Source: Myxococcota bacterium (GTDB lineage Bacteria > Myxococcota_A > UBA796 > UBA2385). From it: a stretch of 64,000 nucleotides of DNA. The notes beneath the pieces are model-generated. The model ran no database searches and had not been told where the DNA came from. It saw nothing but the letters and a program-made list of their open reading frames with translations. The DNA is taken from the NCBI GenBank assembly GCA_023150805.1, contig JAKLKF010000027.1, forward strand, positions 1 to 64,000. Reading direction: 5' to 3'. This document shows, piece after piece, positions 16,505-25,180 of this stretch (position 1 is its first letter; every line of letters begins with the position of its first letter). Made by a program: the position numbers and the translations under genes.

Positions 16505-17654
16505 GCCGGCCCCCCCCGACCTGCTGCGATGCGCGCTGCCGGCGCCCGACCCCGACCTGGCGGCGGCGGCGCGGCGGCCCTTCCTCGCCGACCACGCGGT
16601 GCAGGCCCTGGCGGCCGGTCGGGAGCAGCCGCGCGCCGCGGCGGCGGCCATGGCGGCGTGGTTCCGGCGGACCCGCCGCCTGGGCAGCCGCGACCGGCGC
16701 CTGGTCGGCGAGATCGCCTACGGGGTGGTCCGGCAGGAGGGGCTGCTCGCCCGCCTGGGCGCGACCGACGACGCGGCGCGGGTGGCCCGGTGGGCGGATC
16801 TCTGCGAGGGGCACCGCCTCCCGGAGCTGGAGCGCCGCGGTCCCCGGGCCGACTACGCGACGGCGCTGTCGCTGCCCGAGGAGGTCGCCGGCGAGTGGCT
16901 CTCGGTCCTGGGCCCCGAGCAGGCCGCGGCCCTGGGGCAGGCCCTGGCCCAGCGCGCGCCGGTCTACCTGCGCGTGGACGCCGCCTGGGGCAGCCGGGAG
17001 ATGGCGCGGCGGTCCCTGGCGCTCGACGGCGTGCTGGCCGTGGACGCGCCGGGCCCCTGGGCCCTGGAGCTGCGGGAGCGCGCCGACGTGAGCACGACCC
17101 ACGCCTACCTGGACGGCGGCTTCGAGGTCCAGGACCTGTCCAGCCAGGCGCTGGTGGCCGCGATCCACGCCGCGCACCCGCTCGCCGCCGCCACCGTGCT
17201 CGACCGCTGCGCCGGCGCGGGGGGCAAGAGCCTGGCCATGGCCGCGCTGGGCGCCCGGGTGCAGGCCACCGACCTCCGCCCCGCCGCCCTGCACGAGCTG
17301 GCCCGGCGCGCCGCGCGCGCCCACCACCGCATCGCCCTGGGGGAGCCGGGCCAGGGCTACGACGTCGTGCTGGTCGACGCCCCCTGCACCGGCACCGGCC
17401 GCCTGCGGCGCGAGCCGACCCTGCGCTGGGACCTGGAGCCGGCGCGGTACCTGGCCGTCCAGGCCACGTTGCTGGCCGACGGCGCCGCCCGGGTGCGCCC
17501 TGGCGGCCTGCTGGCCTACGCGACCTGCTCGCTGCTGGCCGCCGAGAACGACCCGCCCGCGCCGGCCGGCTTCGAGCTGCTGGAGGCCGTGGTGCGCTGG
17601 CCGCACCGCGATCCTGGGGACGGCTTCGGGTGGAGGCTGTGGCGACGGGCCTGA
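16497..17654 (+). CDS. RsmB/NOP2-type RNA cytosine-C5 methyltransferase
   Basis: A 385-residue SAM-dependent m5C RNA methyltransferase. The N-terminal helical part resembles the NusB-like region of RsmB. The catalytic part shows FEVQDLSSQ (about 209-217), SAM loop RCAGAGGK (237-244), DAPCTGTG (294-301, with release Cys297) and YATCS (341-345, catalytic Cys344), all intact. RsmB modifies C967 of 16S rRNA; the exact position used here cannot be read from sequence. RsmB is usually about 430 residues, and the spacing between the SAM loop and motif IV is compressed here (about 50 residues). It starts at GTG 16497 within the end of the preceding gene. Confidence 0.8.
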   Translation: MPEPAPPDLLRCALPAPDPDLAAAARRPFLADHAVQALAAGREQPRAAAAAMAAWFRRTRRLGSRDRRLVGEIAYGVVRQEGLLARLGATDDAARVARWADLCEGHRLPELERRGPRADYATALSLPEEVAGEWLSVLGPEQAAALGQALAQRAPVYLRVDAAWGSREMARRSLALDGVLAVDAPGPWALELRERADVSTTHAYLDGGFEVQDLSSQALVAAIHAAHPLAAATVLDRCAGAGGKSLAMAALGARVQATDLRPAALHELARRAARAHHRIALGEPGQGYDVVLVDAPCTGTGRLRREPTLRWDLEPARYLAVQATLLADGAARVRPGGLLAYATCSLLAAENDPPAPAGFELLEAVVRWPHRDPGDGFGWRLWRRA

Positions 17655-17675
17655 GACGGGGAGGGCAGGAGCGCA

Positions 17676-17690
17676 GGCCGGACCCCGGCC
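17676..17690 (+). terminator. Possible hairpin after methyltransferase gene
   Basis: GGCCGG (17676-17681) and CCGGCC (17685-17690) form a 6-bp stem with a 3-base loop 22 bp after the methyltransferase stop. No T-tract follows, so it is a weak terminator candidate at best. Confidence 0.25.
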
Positions 17691-17711
17691 GCGAGGGATG
17701 ATGACGAGTTG

Positions 17712-17795
17712 CCTGACACCCTGTGCCTGACACCCTGTGCCTGACACCCCCTCCCTGACACCCTGTGCCTGACACCCCCTCCCTGACACCCTCTG
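17712..17795 (+). repeat. Tandem array of six 14-bp units
   Basis: Six uninterrupted units: three copies of CCTGACACCCTGTG (units 1, 2, 4), two of CCTGACACCCCCTC (units 3, 5) and one CCTGACACCCTCTG (unit 6). The first nine bases and two further positions are constant. The order A-A-B-A-B-C implies that a 28-bp A-B pair was duplicated. The array ends 12 bases before the hydrolase start and occupies the place where its promoter and leader should be. Confidence 0.9.
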
Positions 17796-17807
17796 CCCGG
17801 GTCCAAC

Positions 17808-18863
17808 ATGCCCACCTCCCGCCGCGCGCCGCTCGCCCTGGCCGTCGCGGTGCTCGGCGCGACGGCGCTGCTGCTCTCGCCCCGACCACGCCCGCCCCTG
17901 CAGCTCCGGCCCCCCACACCCGTCGCCGACCCCGAGGCCTGGGTCGCGGCCCGCGTCGCGGAGGGGCAGGCGCTGGGCGTGTGGCCCGTGGCCAGCGAGC
18001 GGCTGGTCCGCCACCACGCCGGCAGGGCGCCGGTGGCCTTCCTCTACGTGCACGGCTTCGGCGCGACCCGGGCCGAGGGGGAGCAGGTGGTGGACACCCT
18101 GGCCGCGGAGTGGGGCGCCAACGCGCTCTACCTGCGCCTGCCGGGCCATGGCATCGACGCGGACGCGCACGCCGCCGCCCGGCCGCAGGACTGGGTCGAC
18201 GCGGTCGGCGCGGCCCTGGACGTGATGCCGGCGCTGGGCGAGCGCACCGTGGTGATCGGCAGCTCGACCGGCGGGCTGCTGTCGACCTGGGCGGCGGCCC
18301 GTCGCCCGGAGGACGTCGACGCCCTGGTGCTGACCAGCCCCTTCTTCGCGCTGCGCTCCCGGGCCAGCATGGCGCTGCTCCGCGCCCGCGGCGGGCCCCT
18401 GCTGGTGCGGCTGGTCCTGGGGCGCGACCGCTTCGCGGGCTGGACGGAGGACCCCGAGCAGCGCAAGGTCGAGGGCTACGACGAGCGCTGGCTCATCGAC
18501 CAGCGCAACGCGGCGCTGTTCCACCTGGAGGACCTGCGCGCCGGGATCGCGCGGCCCGAGGTCTTCGCCGCCGTGCACCAGCCGGTCCTGGTGCTGGCCT
18601 ACCACCGGGACGAGGAGCACCAGGACGACGTCGTGAGCGTCGCGGCGATGCGCGGTGCCTTCGCGGCCATGCCCGGCGCGCAGGCGCACCCGGCCAGTCG
18701 CTTCGTGCCCGTCGCCGATGGCAACCACATCCTGACCTCGGCCTGGGTGCGCACGGACAAGCCGGCCGTGCTCGCCGCGATGCGCACCTTCCTCGCGGCC
18801 ACCGTGGGCCCGCCCGCCGCCGGTGCCCCTACCGGCCCTGGCGGAGCACCCGGCCCTGGCTGA
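17808..18863 (+). CDS. Exported alpha/beta hydrolase
   Basis: A 351-residue alpha/beta hydrolase with an N-terminal hydrophobic signal or anchor (about 8-24). The oxyanion-hole strand is FLYVHGFG (His82-Gly85), the nucleophile elbow GSSTGG with Ser153, and the C-terminal catalytic His lies in DGNHIL near 307. The shape resembles monoglyceride-lipase or carboxylesterase-type hydrolases with a moderate cap (about 175-250). The substrate is unknown. No Shine-Dalgarno precedes ATG 17808; the leader is a 14-bp tandem array instead. The C-terminus (GPGGAPGPG) is encoded by the first one and a half units of an 18-bp tandem repeat that runs past the stop codon. Confidence 0.75.
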   Translation: MPTSRRAPLALAVAVLGATALLLSPRPRPPLQLRPPTPVADPEAWVAARVAEGQALGVWPVASERLVRHHAGRAPVAFLYVHGFGATRAEGEQVVDTLAAEWGANALYLRLPGHGIDADAHAAARPQDWVDAVGAALDVMPALGERTVVIGSSTGGLLSTWAAARRPEDVDALVLTSPFFALRSRASMALLRARGGPLLVRLVLGRDRFAGWTEDPEQRKVEGYDERWLIDQRNAALFHLEDLRAGIARPEVFAAVHQPVLVLAYHRDEEHQDDVVSVAAMRGAFAAMPGAQAHPASRFVPVADGNHILTSAWVRTDKPAVLAAMRTFLAATVGPPAAGAPTGPGGAPGPG

Positions 18864-18886
18864 GCGCACGGCCCTGGCTGAGCGCC
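18833..18886 (+). repeat. Three 18-bp tandem units across a stop codon
   Basis: Copies at 18833-18850, 18851-18868 and 18869-18886; the last two share 17 identical bases (CGGCCCTGGCTGAGCGC). The hydrolase stop TGA (18861-18863) is inside unit 2. Unit 1 reads GGA at the equivalent position, so one base change separates a Gly codon from the stop. Confidence 0.85.
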
Positions 18887-18911
18887 CTGCGCCCGGCGCG
18901 CGCCGGCCCGC

Positions 18912-19838
18912 TCACCCCTGCCACACCACCATGACGCCGCCTCCCCACGGCACCACCTGCGGGCCCCTCGCCCGCGACCGGAGCGCCGGCGCGTCGCTGC
19001 CCCGGTGCTGGACCACCCACACGCCGATCGCGTAGCCCATGGCCGCGCCCCACAGGCTGTCGGACGGGAAGTGCCCGTGGTTGAGCACGTGCATCACGAT
19101 CAGCCCGCCGACGACGCCGTGTGCGGTCACGGCGACCGGCCAGGGGGGGCGGTACCAGGCCTGGGACGCGCCGAGCATCGAGAAGAGGGTGGCGGCGTGG
19201 CCCGAGGGGGTCCCGGCGGGGAACAGGCCGAAGGAGGCCGAAGGTCCGTAGACGATGCCCAGGCCGTCGCCGTCCGAGGGACCCTCCCGGCCGATCAGCA
19301 GCTTCATCGACAGGTGGTAGACCTGGGCGACCGCGACCGACTCGACGACGAGCGAGCTGCCCTGGGCCACGTGAGGCCAGCGGAAGAGGTGGGCCGCGCC
19401 CCAGGTCCCGGCGGTCCCGGCGGCCAGGACCGGCCAGGCGACCCGCTGGTTCTCCCAGCGCCACAGGTGGGGGATGTGACCGTCCAGGTGCTGGCGCGTC
19501 CACTGATCGAAGCGCGCGTCGGGCGAGGGGGTGGTGGGCGCCATCATCAGGCCCACGGGCACCATCACGCCGGCCAGGCCCAGCCAGCCCCGCACGCGCC
19601 AGCGGGGCAGCTCGGCGGGGATGGCCACGAAGTCGCCCAGGGTGCGCAGGAAGATGCCCTGCTCGCCGTAGCGCCAGTCCGGGCCCGTGAACAGTCCCGG
19701 CGCCTCGGCGGGGCCGTGGGCAGAGGGGGCGGCGGGCGGCGCGGCGTCGGCGGGAGCGCCGCGGGCGGCGGGCCCGAACAGGGCGATCCAGCTGCCCAGG
19801 GTGAGCGTCAGCAGGAGGCGGGTGGGGGACCGCGGCAC
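18912..19838 (-). CDS. PAP2-superfamily phosphatase-like membrane protein
   Basis: A 308-residue protein with a signal peptide followed by PAP2 (type 2 phosphatidic acid phosphatase) landmarks. Motif C2 is intact (TPSGH, 210-214). Motif C1 begins K179-L-L-I-G-R, but the RP is GP at 186-187. Motif C3 keeps His256 and Asp260 (GHFPSD), but the Arg six residues before the His is His250. Thus two phosphate-binding arginines of the family are replaced, which makes normal phosphatase activity uncertain. At least four membrane segments are visible. The start is GTG 19838, eight bases after the PEGA gene stop, so the genes are probably co-translated. Possible roles are lipid phosphate removal or a non-catalytic membrane function. 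Confidence 0.72.
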   Translation of the reverse strand: MPRSPTRLLLTLTLGSWIALFGPAARGAPADAAPPAAPSAHGPAEAPGLFTGPDWRYGEQGIFLRTLGDFVAIPAELPRWRVRGWLGLAGVMVPVGLMMAPTTPSPDARFDQWTRQHLDGHIPHLWRWENQRVAWPVLAAGTAGTWGAAHLFRWPHVAQGSSLVVESVAVAQVYHLSMKLLIGREGPSDGDGLGIVYGPSASFGLFPAGTPSGHAATLFSMLGASQAWYRPPWPVAVTAHGVVGGLIVMHVLNHGHFPSDSLWGAAMGYAIGVWVVQHRGSDAPALRSRARGPQVVPWGGGVMVVWQG

Positions 19839-19846
19839 CCGTGCGC

Positions 19847-20842
19847 CTACAGCGTGAAGGCCAGGATCAGCCCGCTCGACAGCAGCGCGCCGCCCACGAT
19901 GTCGCCCACCAGCATCCGCGTGCGGTGGGGCTTCACCTCGCTGTCGTAGACCTCGTAGGCCCAGCTCGCCGGGTCGTCGGCGTACTCGACGGGCCACAGC
20001 CCGTCCTCGATCTTGGCCTTCCGGTCGGTGAAGTCGAACCAGCCCTGGCGCCCCTGCAGGTACTCCGAGGTGCCCCAGGCCAGGCCCGCCGCGCCGACCC
20101 CGGCGATGGTCAGGCCGATCCAGGGCCGGCGCTTGCGGCCGGGGTCCGTCGCCACCGCCGCCACCGGCTCCAGGCTGAAGGCAATCGGCAGGGTCTGGCC
20201 GCTCTCGACCACGACCTGGCGCTCCTGGTCGGCGTGCCCGGCCAGGGTGGCCCGCAGCAGGTGCGGCCCGGCCGCCACCTCCAGGCGCTGGGGACCCTCG
20301 CCCAGGCGCTGCGCGTCCAGCCAGATGCTGGCCTGCCGGGGGGCCACCTCGACCTGGAGCTCACCGACCCCCAGCTCGTCCAGGGTGACCTGGTGCTCGG
20401 TGGTCCGGGCCGCGTCGACCTGGACCTCCATCACCAGGGTCTGGTGGCCCTCCGCGCTCACCTTCAGGCTGTGGACGCCGCAGTCCACCGCCATGGGCAG
20501 GCCGGCGATCACCGGCAGGTGAGCGCCGTCCAGCTCGACCTGGGCGTCGGTGGGGCTCAGCTCCAGGCGCAGCATGCCGCCCTGGGCCAGCAGGGCCATG
20601 CCGATCACGGCGGTGCCGGACTGCACCACCTCGACCTGCTGGCGGCTGGCGACGCAGTCGCCGCGGACGAGGACCTCGTGAAGGCCGGGCGCCAGGTCGG
20701 TCACGGTGGCCGGGGTGCGCAGGCCGGTGTCCCGCCCGTCGATCCAGATGGCGCCGCCGGGGGGGTCGCTGCGCACCTCGACGGCGCCGCCCGCGGCCCA
20801 GGCCGAGGCCTGCAGCGCCAGGGCCAGGGCCAGGGCGATCAC
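19847..20842 (-). CDS. PEGA-repeat protein with C-terminal membrane segments
   Basis: A 331-residue exported protein. After a signal peptide (ALALALALQASAWA) come at least three PEGA-type beta repeats: VRSDPPGGAIWIDGRDTG with LAPGLHEVLVRG; then LSPTDAQVELDGAHL with CGVHSLKVSAEGH; then VAPRQASIWLDAQRLGEG with AGPHLLRATLAGH. Near the C-terminus are two hydrophobic segments (IGLTIAGVGAAGLAWG and the final VGGALLSSGLILAFTL). PEGA domains are surface or periplasmic modules, usually of unknown ligand. The start GTG 20842 overlaps the upstream stop (GTGA), showing tight coupling to the IPT lipoprotein gene. The longer upstream frame is an artefact. Confidence 0.8.
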   Translation of the reverse strand: MIALALALALQASAWAAGGAVEVRSDPPGGAIWIDGRDTGLRTPATVTDLAPGLHEVLVRGDCVASRQQVEVVQSGTAVIGMALLAQGGMLRLELSPTDAQVELDGAHLPVIAGLPMAVDCGVHSLKVSAEGHQTLVMEVQVDAARTTEHQVTLDELGVGELQVEVAPRQASIWLDAQRLGEGPQRLEVAAGPHLLRATLAGHADQERQVVVESGQTLPIAFSLEPVAAVATDPGRKRRPWIGLTIAGVGAAGLAWGTSEYLQGRQGWFDFTDRKAKIEDGLWPVEYADDPASWAYEVYDSEVKPHRTRMLVGDIVGGALLSSGLILAFTL

Positions 20843-22029
20843 GGCGCCACCTCGGGGCCGCCGACCACCCGGATGCGGCCGATGGTGCCCAGGCCGGCGT
20901 CGAAGCGCGCCTCGCCGTCGGTCCAGGTCAGCGGGGTCACGCCGCTGCTCACGCCCGCCAGCGCCATCCAGGCGGCGGCGAAGTCCTCGGTGCCCGTCTG
21001 GGACACCCAGTCCAGCTCGTCGAAGAGCGCAGACGGGATCGTGAAGTCGCCGTCGTCTTCGACGATGCACAGGAAGGCGGTCGTGCCCCCGTCGCCCACG
21101 GCGATCACGACGTGGTGCTGGCCGCTGGGGATCCAGGTCACCGTGGGCGCGCTGTACTTCAGCTCGGGGATGGTGTCGGCGGCCAGGTCTGGCCCGGTCA
21201 CCCGCGGCGCCGCGGGCGTGCGGGCCACCTCGCCCAGCGCCAGGGGCGGGCTCAGGTCGCTGCGCGCAGCCTGCAGCAGGAGGGGCTGGTCGGGCATCGG
21301 ATCCGGCGCCGCCAGCGCCTGGTAGGCGTACTCCTGCCGGGTGTCGCTCCAGGTCAGGGCCAGCAGCGTGGTACTGTAGCCGAACAGGATCTCCTCGGGG
21401 CCCTGGAGGGAGGAGAAGGTGTCGACCGGGTCGCCGCAGGAGTCGAAGGGGATGCCGTAGCGCTGCCAGGGCTCGCTGTCGGTCGGCTGGGTGAAGCGCA
21501 CCCAGGCGTCGAAGGTGGGGGCGACGCCGGTCCAGGTGGTGGGGTTGCCGATCTCGAGCTGGAGCCAGGTGCCCGTCAGCACGGCCTGCCCTTCCGCGTC
21601 CTGCCAGTAGGTCCAGGCGTCGGGCAGGCTGGTGCTGGCGCCGGTCACCTGGACCGACACGTCCACGGGGCCGGCGTCGACCGCCGGCGGGCTGCGGACG
21701 ACCAGCCGATCCGCGGTCTGGGAGTCGATCGGCGCATCCTGGTCACCGAAGCGGACGACGACGGACGCGTCGAAGGGCCCCCCGACCAGCTCCACGACGG
21801 TGTCCCCGCTGGTGGGGCCGTCGGTGGGCAGCAGGTCGTCCAGGCGCAGGACCCCGGTGCCGCCGCCGTCCCCCCCGCCGTCGCTGGTGCCCGCGTCGGT
21901 CCCGCCGCCGTCGGCGCTCGAGCCCGAGTCGTCGGCCGCGGGCACCGTGATCGACAGCCGCGGGTAGCAGCCCGCCGAGGCCAGCAGCAGCGGCAGGGCC
22001 CGGAGGAGCAGGGCGGTCGGTGGGGACAC
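20839..22029 (-). CDS. IPT/TIG-domain lipoprotein
   Basis: A 396-residue predicted lipoprotein with lipobox SAGC near residue 21, then a Ser/Asp/Gly/Thr linker typical of the lipoproteins in this window. An IPT/TIG immunoglobulin-like domain lies at about 65-130 (P-T-S-G-D-T-V-V-E-L, VVRFGDQDAP, VDVSVQVTG). The remaining 260 residues are unassigned beta-rich sequence. It is the first gene of a minus-strand run IPT lipoprotein - PEGA protein - PAP2-like protein, linked by a GTGA overlap and an 8-bp gap, so the three may form a cell-envelope unit. Function unknown. Confidence 0.75.
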   Translation of the reverse strand: MSPPTALLLRALPLLLASAGCYPRLSITVPAADDSGSSADGGGTDAGTSDGGGDGGGTGVLRLDDLLPTDGPTSGDTVVELVGGPFDASVVVRFGDQDAPIDSQTADRLVVRSPPAVDAGPVDVSVQVTGASTSLPDAWTYWQDAEGQAVLTGTWLQLEIGNPTTWTGVAPTFDAWVRFTQPTDSEPWQRYGIPFDSCGDPVDTFSSLQGPEEILFGYSTTLLALTWSDTRQEYAYQALAAPDPMPDQPLLLQAARSDLSPPLALGEVARTPAAPRVTGPDLAADTIPELKYSAPTVTWIPSGQHHVVIAVGDGGTTAFLCIVEDDGDFTIPSALFDELDWVSQTGTEDFAAAWMALAGVSSGVTPLTWTDGEARFDAGLGTIGRIRVVGGPEVAP

Positions 22030-22111
22030 GGCGGCCTCGACGAGAGCCTGGCCAGTGTAGCGCGTCGGCCGTCGGACCGAGGCGGGCCCGCGGCGCGGGC
22101 GCCCGGTCCTT

Positions 22112-25100
22112 CTAGTCGCAGGCGCCGCCGCCGCCGGTGAAGCGCTCGCGGGCGATGGCGTGGGCGGCGACGTCGTCGGGGTCCAGGCGCATGGGCACGG
22201 TGTCGTTGGCCAGCCACAGCGCGGCCTGGTCGGCGAACCACTCGCTGTCGGTCAGCGCCGACTGGCCGCCGGGCAGGACGTTGCGGCCGCTGACGAAGCC
22301 CTCGGGGCCGAGCTCGATGACCATGCGGAAGACCGGGCCCGAGCCGTGGGTGAAGTCCTGGCCCCAGCCGCTGTTGGCGGCGTCGACGGCCTCGTTGTCG
22401 CCCGGCCGGGGGAACCACTCCAGCCCCTCGGTGCCGGCCTCGCCCGACAGCGGCAGCACGTCGGTGTTGATGCTGAAGGCGTCGGTGATGAAGCTGAACT
22501 CGTCGCCGTCCAGGAAGTCGGCCAGCACGCTCTCGAAGCGGGTCTGGTGGCGCAGGCCCCACTTGTACTGCTCCATGTCGTCGGTGCCGAAGCCGCTGCC
22601 GCGCAGGTCGTCGTCGGGCGGGCTCTCCAGGAAGGCCAGGGCCTCCAGGGCGGCCGACAGCGCCACCTCCTGGCTGGTCTCGACCTCGTCGGTGCCCAGC
22701 ACGTCGAAGAAGGCGCTCTCGCCCGTCTCCTCGTTCCAGCTCGCCAGCCCGCCGGGGTTGCCCTCGCCCCGGCCCGCCAGGAACATCGTGAGCGCCCGCA
22801 CCTTGCCCGCCGTGCTGCCCGGCCGCCAGACGCCGGGCAGGCCCTCGTCGCCGAAGACGTTGTCGGCCCAGTAGCCCAGCCAGGCGTTGAACAGGGTGGT
22901 GGCGATGCTGTCCTGCACCTGGTCGGCCGTGGGCGAGTGGTAGAAGGTCTGCACGCCGCTCTCGGCCTCGAAGCCGCGGTCGGACCAGGCCTGGATGCGC
23001 GCCTCCACCTCGTCGAGCGCGGCGGCGTCCTGGGCGTACAGGGCGGCCAGGCGACCCTGGGCGCCGTCGGTGGCCCCCGCCTCGCTGGCGGCGCGGCCGG
23101 CCTGGATCGCCTCGACCAGGTGCCAGGAGAACCAGGCGCCCAGCGCGCTCTTGTGGTCGCCCTGCACCCGGGCCATCCAGTCGGCGTCGGCGGTGCCCGT
23201 GGCGATGCCCTCGGCCAGCAGGGCCTCGATGCGGGCGGCGCGGAAGGCCTCGTCCCAGGGGCCGCCGATGTACCAGGGCTCGTCGGTGAGATCGTTGTCC
23301 AGCGTGATGCCGCCCGGGTCGTTGTTGGCGTTGACGATGAAGCCCTGGGCCGGGTCGACGGCGGCCGGGTACTCGTCGAAGGGCACCAGGCAGCGGTAGG
23401 GGTCGCTGTCCCCCTCGACCGGCAGGCCGTCCTGGACCGGGATCTCGAAGCCGCCGTAGATCGTGCCGTCCAGCAGCAGGTTCGGGTCGGCGTCGACCGA
23501 GAAGCTGCCGTCGGCCTCGCGCGGCAGGTAGCCGCGGCAGGGCACGGCCTGGTAGCCGGTGTAGAGCACGCTGCCGTTGCGGTCGGCGACGCCCATGTTC
23601 TGGCTGTAGGCGACCAGGTGACGGGTCGCCTCGCGGAACTCCTGCACATCGGCGGCGTGGCCGAAGCCGTCGACCGCCAGCAGCATGTTGCCGTCGGAGA
23701 AGGCGGCGTAGTCGAAGCTGATGGCGGTGATCACCCCGTCGCCGTCGGTGTCCTGGGGCACGACCCGGGTGCCGGGGAAGGTGAGCACGCGCTCGCCGTC
23801 GGCGGGGACGTAGTCCTCTGCCACCTCGACCCCCTCGACGTCGGCCAGCCAGCGGCCGTCGAAGGTGGTGTAGCGGGTCCAGGTGAAGGTCCCACCCTCG
23901 CTGCCCAGCAGGGGCACGTCGGCGACGGTGTGGGACTCCTCGTAGGCGACGACGGGCTGCCAGGCACCGTCGAAGAGGGTGGCGGACAGGCCGCCCTCCT
24001 CGTCGAGCTGGACCTCCTCGCGGTACCAGTCGGTGATGTCGCCCATGAGCTGGGTCTGGCTCCAGGCGACCTGGCCGTTGGTGCCGACGGCCAGGATGGG
24101 CAGGCCGGGTATGCCCAGGCCGACCTGGTGGGTGTCGCCGCCGCCCAGCACGCTGGTGTCCAGGCCGACCTGCCAGAACAGGCTGGGCACCGACAGGGGC
24201 AGGTGGCCGTCGCCGGCCAGCAGGGCGGTGCCGCCGGCGCTGGCGCTGCCCGCCACCGCCCAGACGTTGCTGCCCCAGCCGGCCTCCAGGTCGCCGCGGC
24301 CCAGCCGGCGCTCGAAGCGCTCCATGCGGGCCTCCAGCCGCGAGAGGAGCGAGGCGGGCAGGGGCTTGCCCAGGCGCGGCACCGAGGCGGGGGCGGCTGG
24401 AGGAGGGAGCGAGGCCGCGCTGCCGTTGGTGCCCCAGCCAGCCGAGGAGGTGGCGGCGTTGACGGGCCAGACCTGGGCCCAGATGTCCTGCTCGACGCCG
24501 GCCTGGCGCAGCGTGGCCAGGGCCGCGCCGTCGAACAGGCCGGGCAGGGTCGCGGCGGTGCTGGCGCGGCCCACGTCGCCCGTCTCGTAGCCCAGCTCGT
24601 AGACCAGGACGGCGGCCATGCCGGTCAGGTCGGCGCGCTCCCACTCGACGAGCAGCGCGGTCGGGTCGCTCTGGCCCAGCATCGGCCCGGCCAGCTCCAG
24701 CTCGCTGGGCAGGGGCAGGTCGCCGGCCTTCACGGCGGCGATCCAGGCGTTGACGCCCTCGGCGAAGGCGTCGAGCTGCGCCGCCTGCTCCTCGGTGAGG
24801 TTGGAGAGCAGGTTGTCGCCTACCCAGGTCATGCCCGTGGCGCGGCTGTCCATGTCGCTCTGCAGCGCGTCGGCGCCCAGCAGCTCGCTGACCTTTCCGC
24901 GGCCCAGGCGGCGCGCCAGGTCCATCTCGAAGTAGCGGTCCCGAGCCTGGACGAAGCCGTGCACCCGCGCCAGGTCCAGGCGGTCGTGGGCGTAGATGTG
25001 CGGGACGTTGGCCTCGGTCCGCAGCACCTCGACCTCGCAGGAGAGGCCGGGGATGGCCCACTCCTCGGTGATGGCGACGTCCTGCCAGGGCGGCGGGTCG

Positions 25101-25180
25101 GCCTGCGGGCCGCTGTCGGTCGGTGAGGACTTGTCGTTGCGGCAGGCGAGCAGGGTGACGAGCAGCAGGGCGTGGGACAC
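22112..25180 (-). CDS. Penicillin acylase family lipoprotein (Ntn hydrolase)
   Basis: A 1022-residue protein of the penicillin/acyl-homoserine-lactone acylase family. From GTG 25180 (GGAG upstream) the signal ends in lipobox LLAC (Cys13), so it should be membrane-anchored. The alpha-region begins VLRTEANVPHIYA and GFVQARDRYFEMDLARR, both family hallmarks. The autocatalytic cleavage site and N-terminal nucleophile lie in GWGSNVW, with Ser304. The following AGDGHL and SQTQLMGDITDWY also fit. These enzymes hydrolyse amide bonds of beta-lactams, N-acyl homoserine lactones or acyl peptides. It is larger than the usual 750-850 residues. Substrate undetermined; quorum quenching is one possibility. 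No neighbour informs the role. Confidence 0.82.
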   Translation of the reverse strand: MSHALLLVTLLACRNDKSSPTDSGPQADPPPWQDVAITEEWAIPGLSCEVEVLRTEANVPHIYAHDRLDLARVHGFVQARDRYFEMDLARRLGRGKVSELLGADALQSDMDSRATGMTWVGDNLLSNLTEEQAAQLDAFAEGVNAWIAAVKAGDLPLPSELELAGPMLGQSDPTALLVEWERADLTGMAAVLVYELGYETGDVGRASTAATLPGLFDGAALATLRQAGVEQDIWAQVWPVNAATSSAGWGTNGSAASLPPPAAPASVPRLGKPLPASLLSRLEARMERFERRLGRGDLEAGWGSNVWAVAGSASAGGTALLAGDGHLPLSVPSLFWQVGLDTSVLGGGDTHQVGLGIPGLPILAVGTNGQVAWSQTQLMGDITDWYREEVQLDEEGGLSATLFDGAWQPVVAYEESHTVADVPLLGSEGGTFTWTRYTTFDGRWLADVEGVEVAEDYVPADGERVLTFPGTRVVPQDTDGDGVITAISFDYAAFSDGNMLLAVDGFGHAADVQEFREATRHLVAYSQNMGVADRNGSVLYTGYQAVPCRGYLPREADGSFSVDADPNLLLDGTIYGGFEIPVQDGLPVEGDSDPYRCLVPFDEYPAAVDPAQGFIVNANNDPGGITLDNDLTDEPWYIGGPWDEAFRAARIEALLAEGIATGTADADWMARVQGDHKSALGAWFSWHLVEAIQAGRAASEAGATDGAQGRLAALYAQDAAALDEVEARIQAWSDRGFEAESGVQTFYHSPTADQVQDSIATTLFNAWLGYWADNVFGDEGLPGVWRPGSTAGKVRALTMFLAGRGEGNPGGLASWNEETGESAFFDVLGTDEVETSQEVALSAALEALAFLESPPDDDLRGSGFGTDDMEQYKWGLRHQTRFESVLADFLDGDEFSFITDAFSINTDVLPLSGEAGTEGLEWFPRPGDNEAVDAANSGWGQDFTHGSGPVFRMVIELGPEGFVSGRNVLPGGQSALTDSEWFADQAALWLANDTVPMRLDPDDVAAHAIARERFTGGGGACD

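Noticed and set aside
17712-17795. CRISPR array
   Set aside because: The units are 14 bp and directly abutting with no spacers, and there are no cas genes.
18893-18906. 14-bp palindrome CCGGCGCGCGCCGG as a terminator
   Set aside because: Fully self-complementary with no loop and no T-run; such GC palindromes are expected at this base composition.
22160-25126. Open frame of almost 1000 codons opposite the penicillin acylase gene
   Set aside because: It is a mirror of the acylase codons. The acylase has clear motifs and correct third-position bias; the opposite frame has neither.
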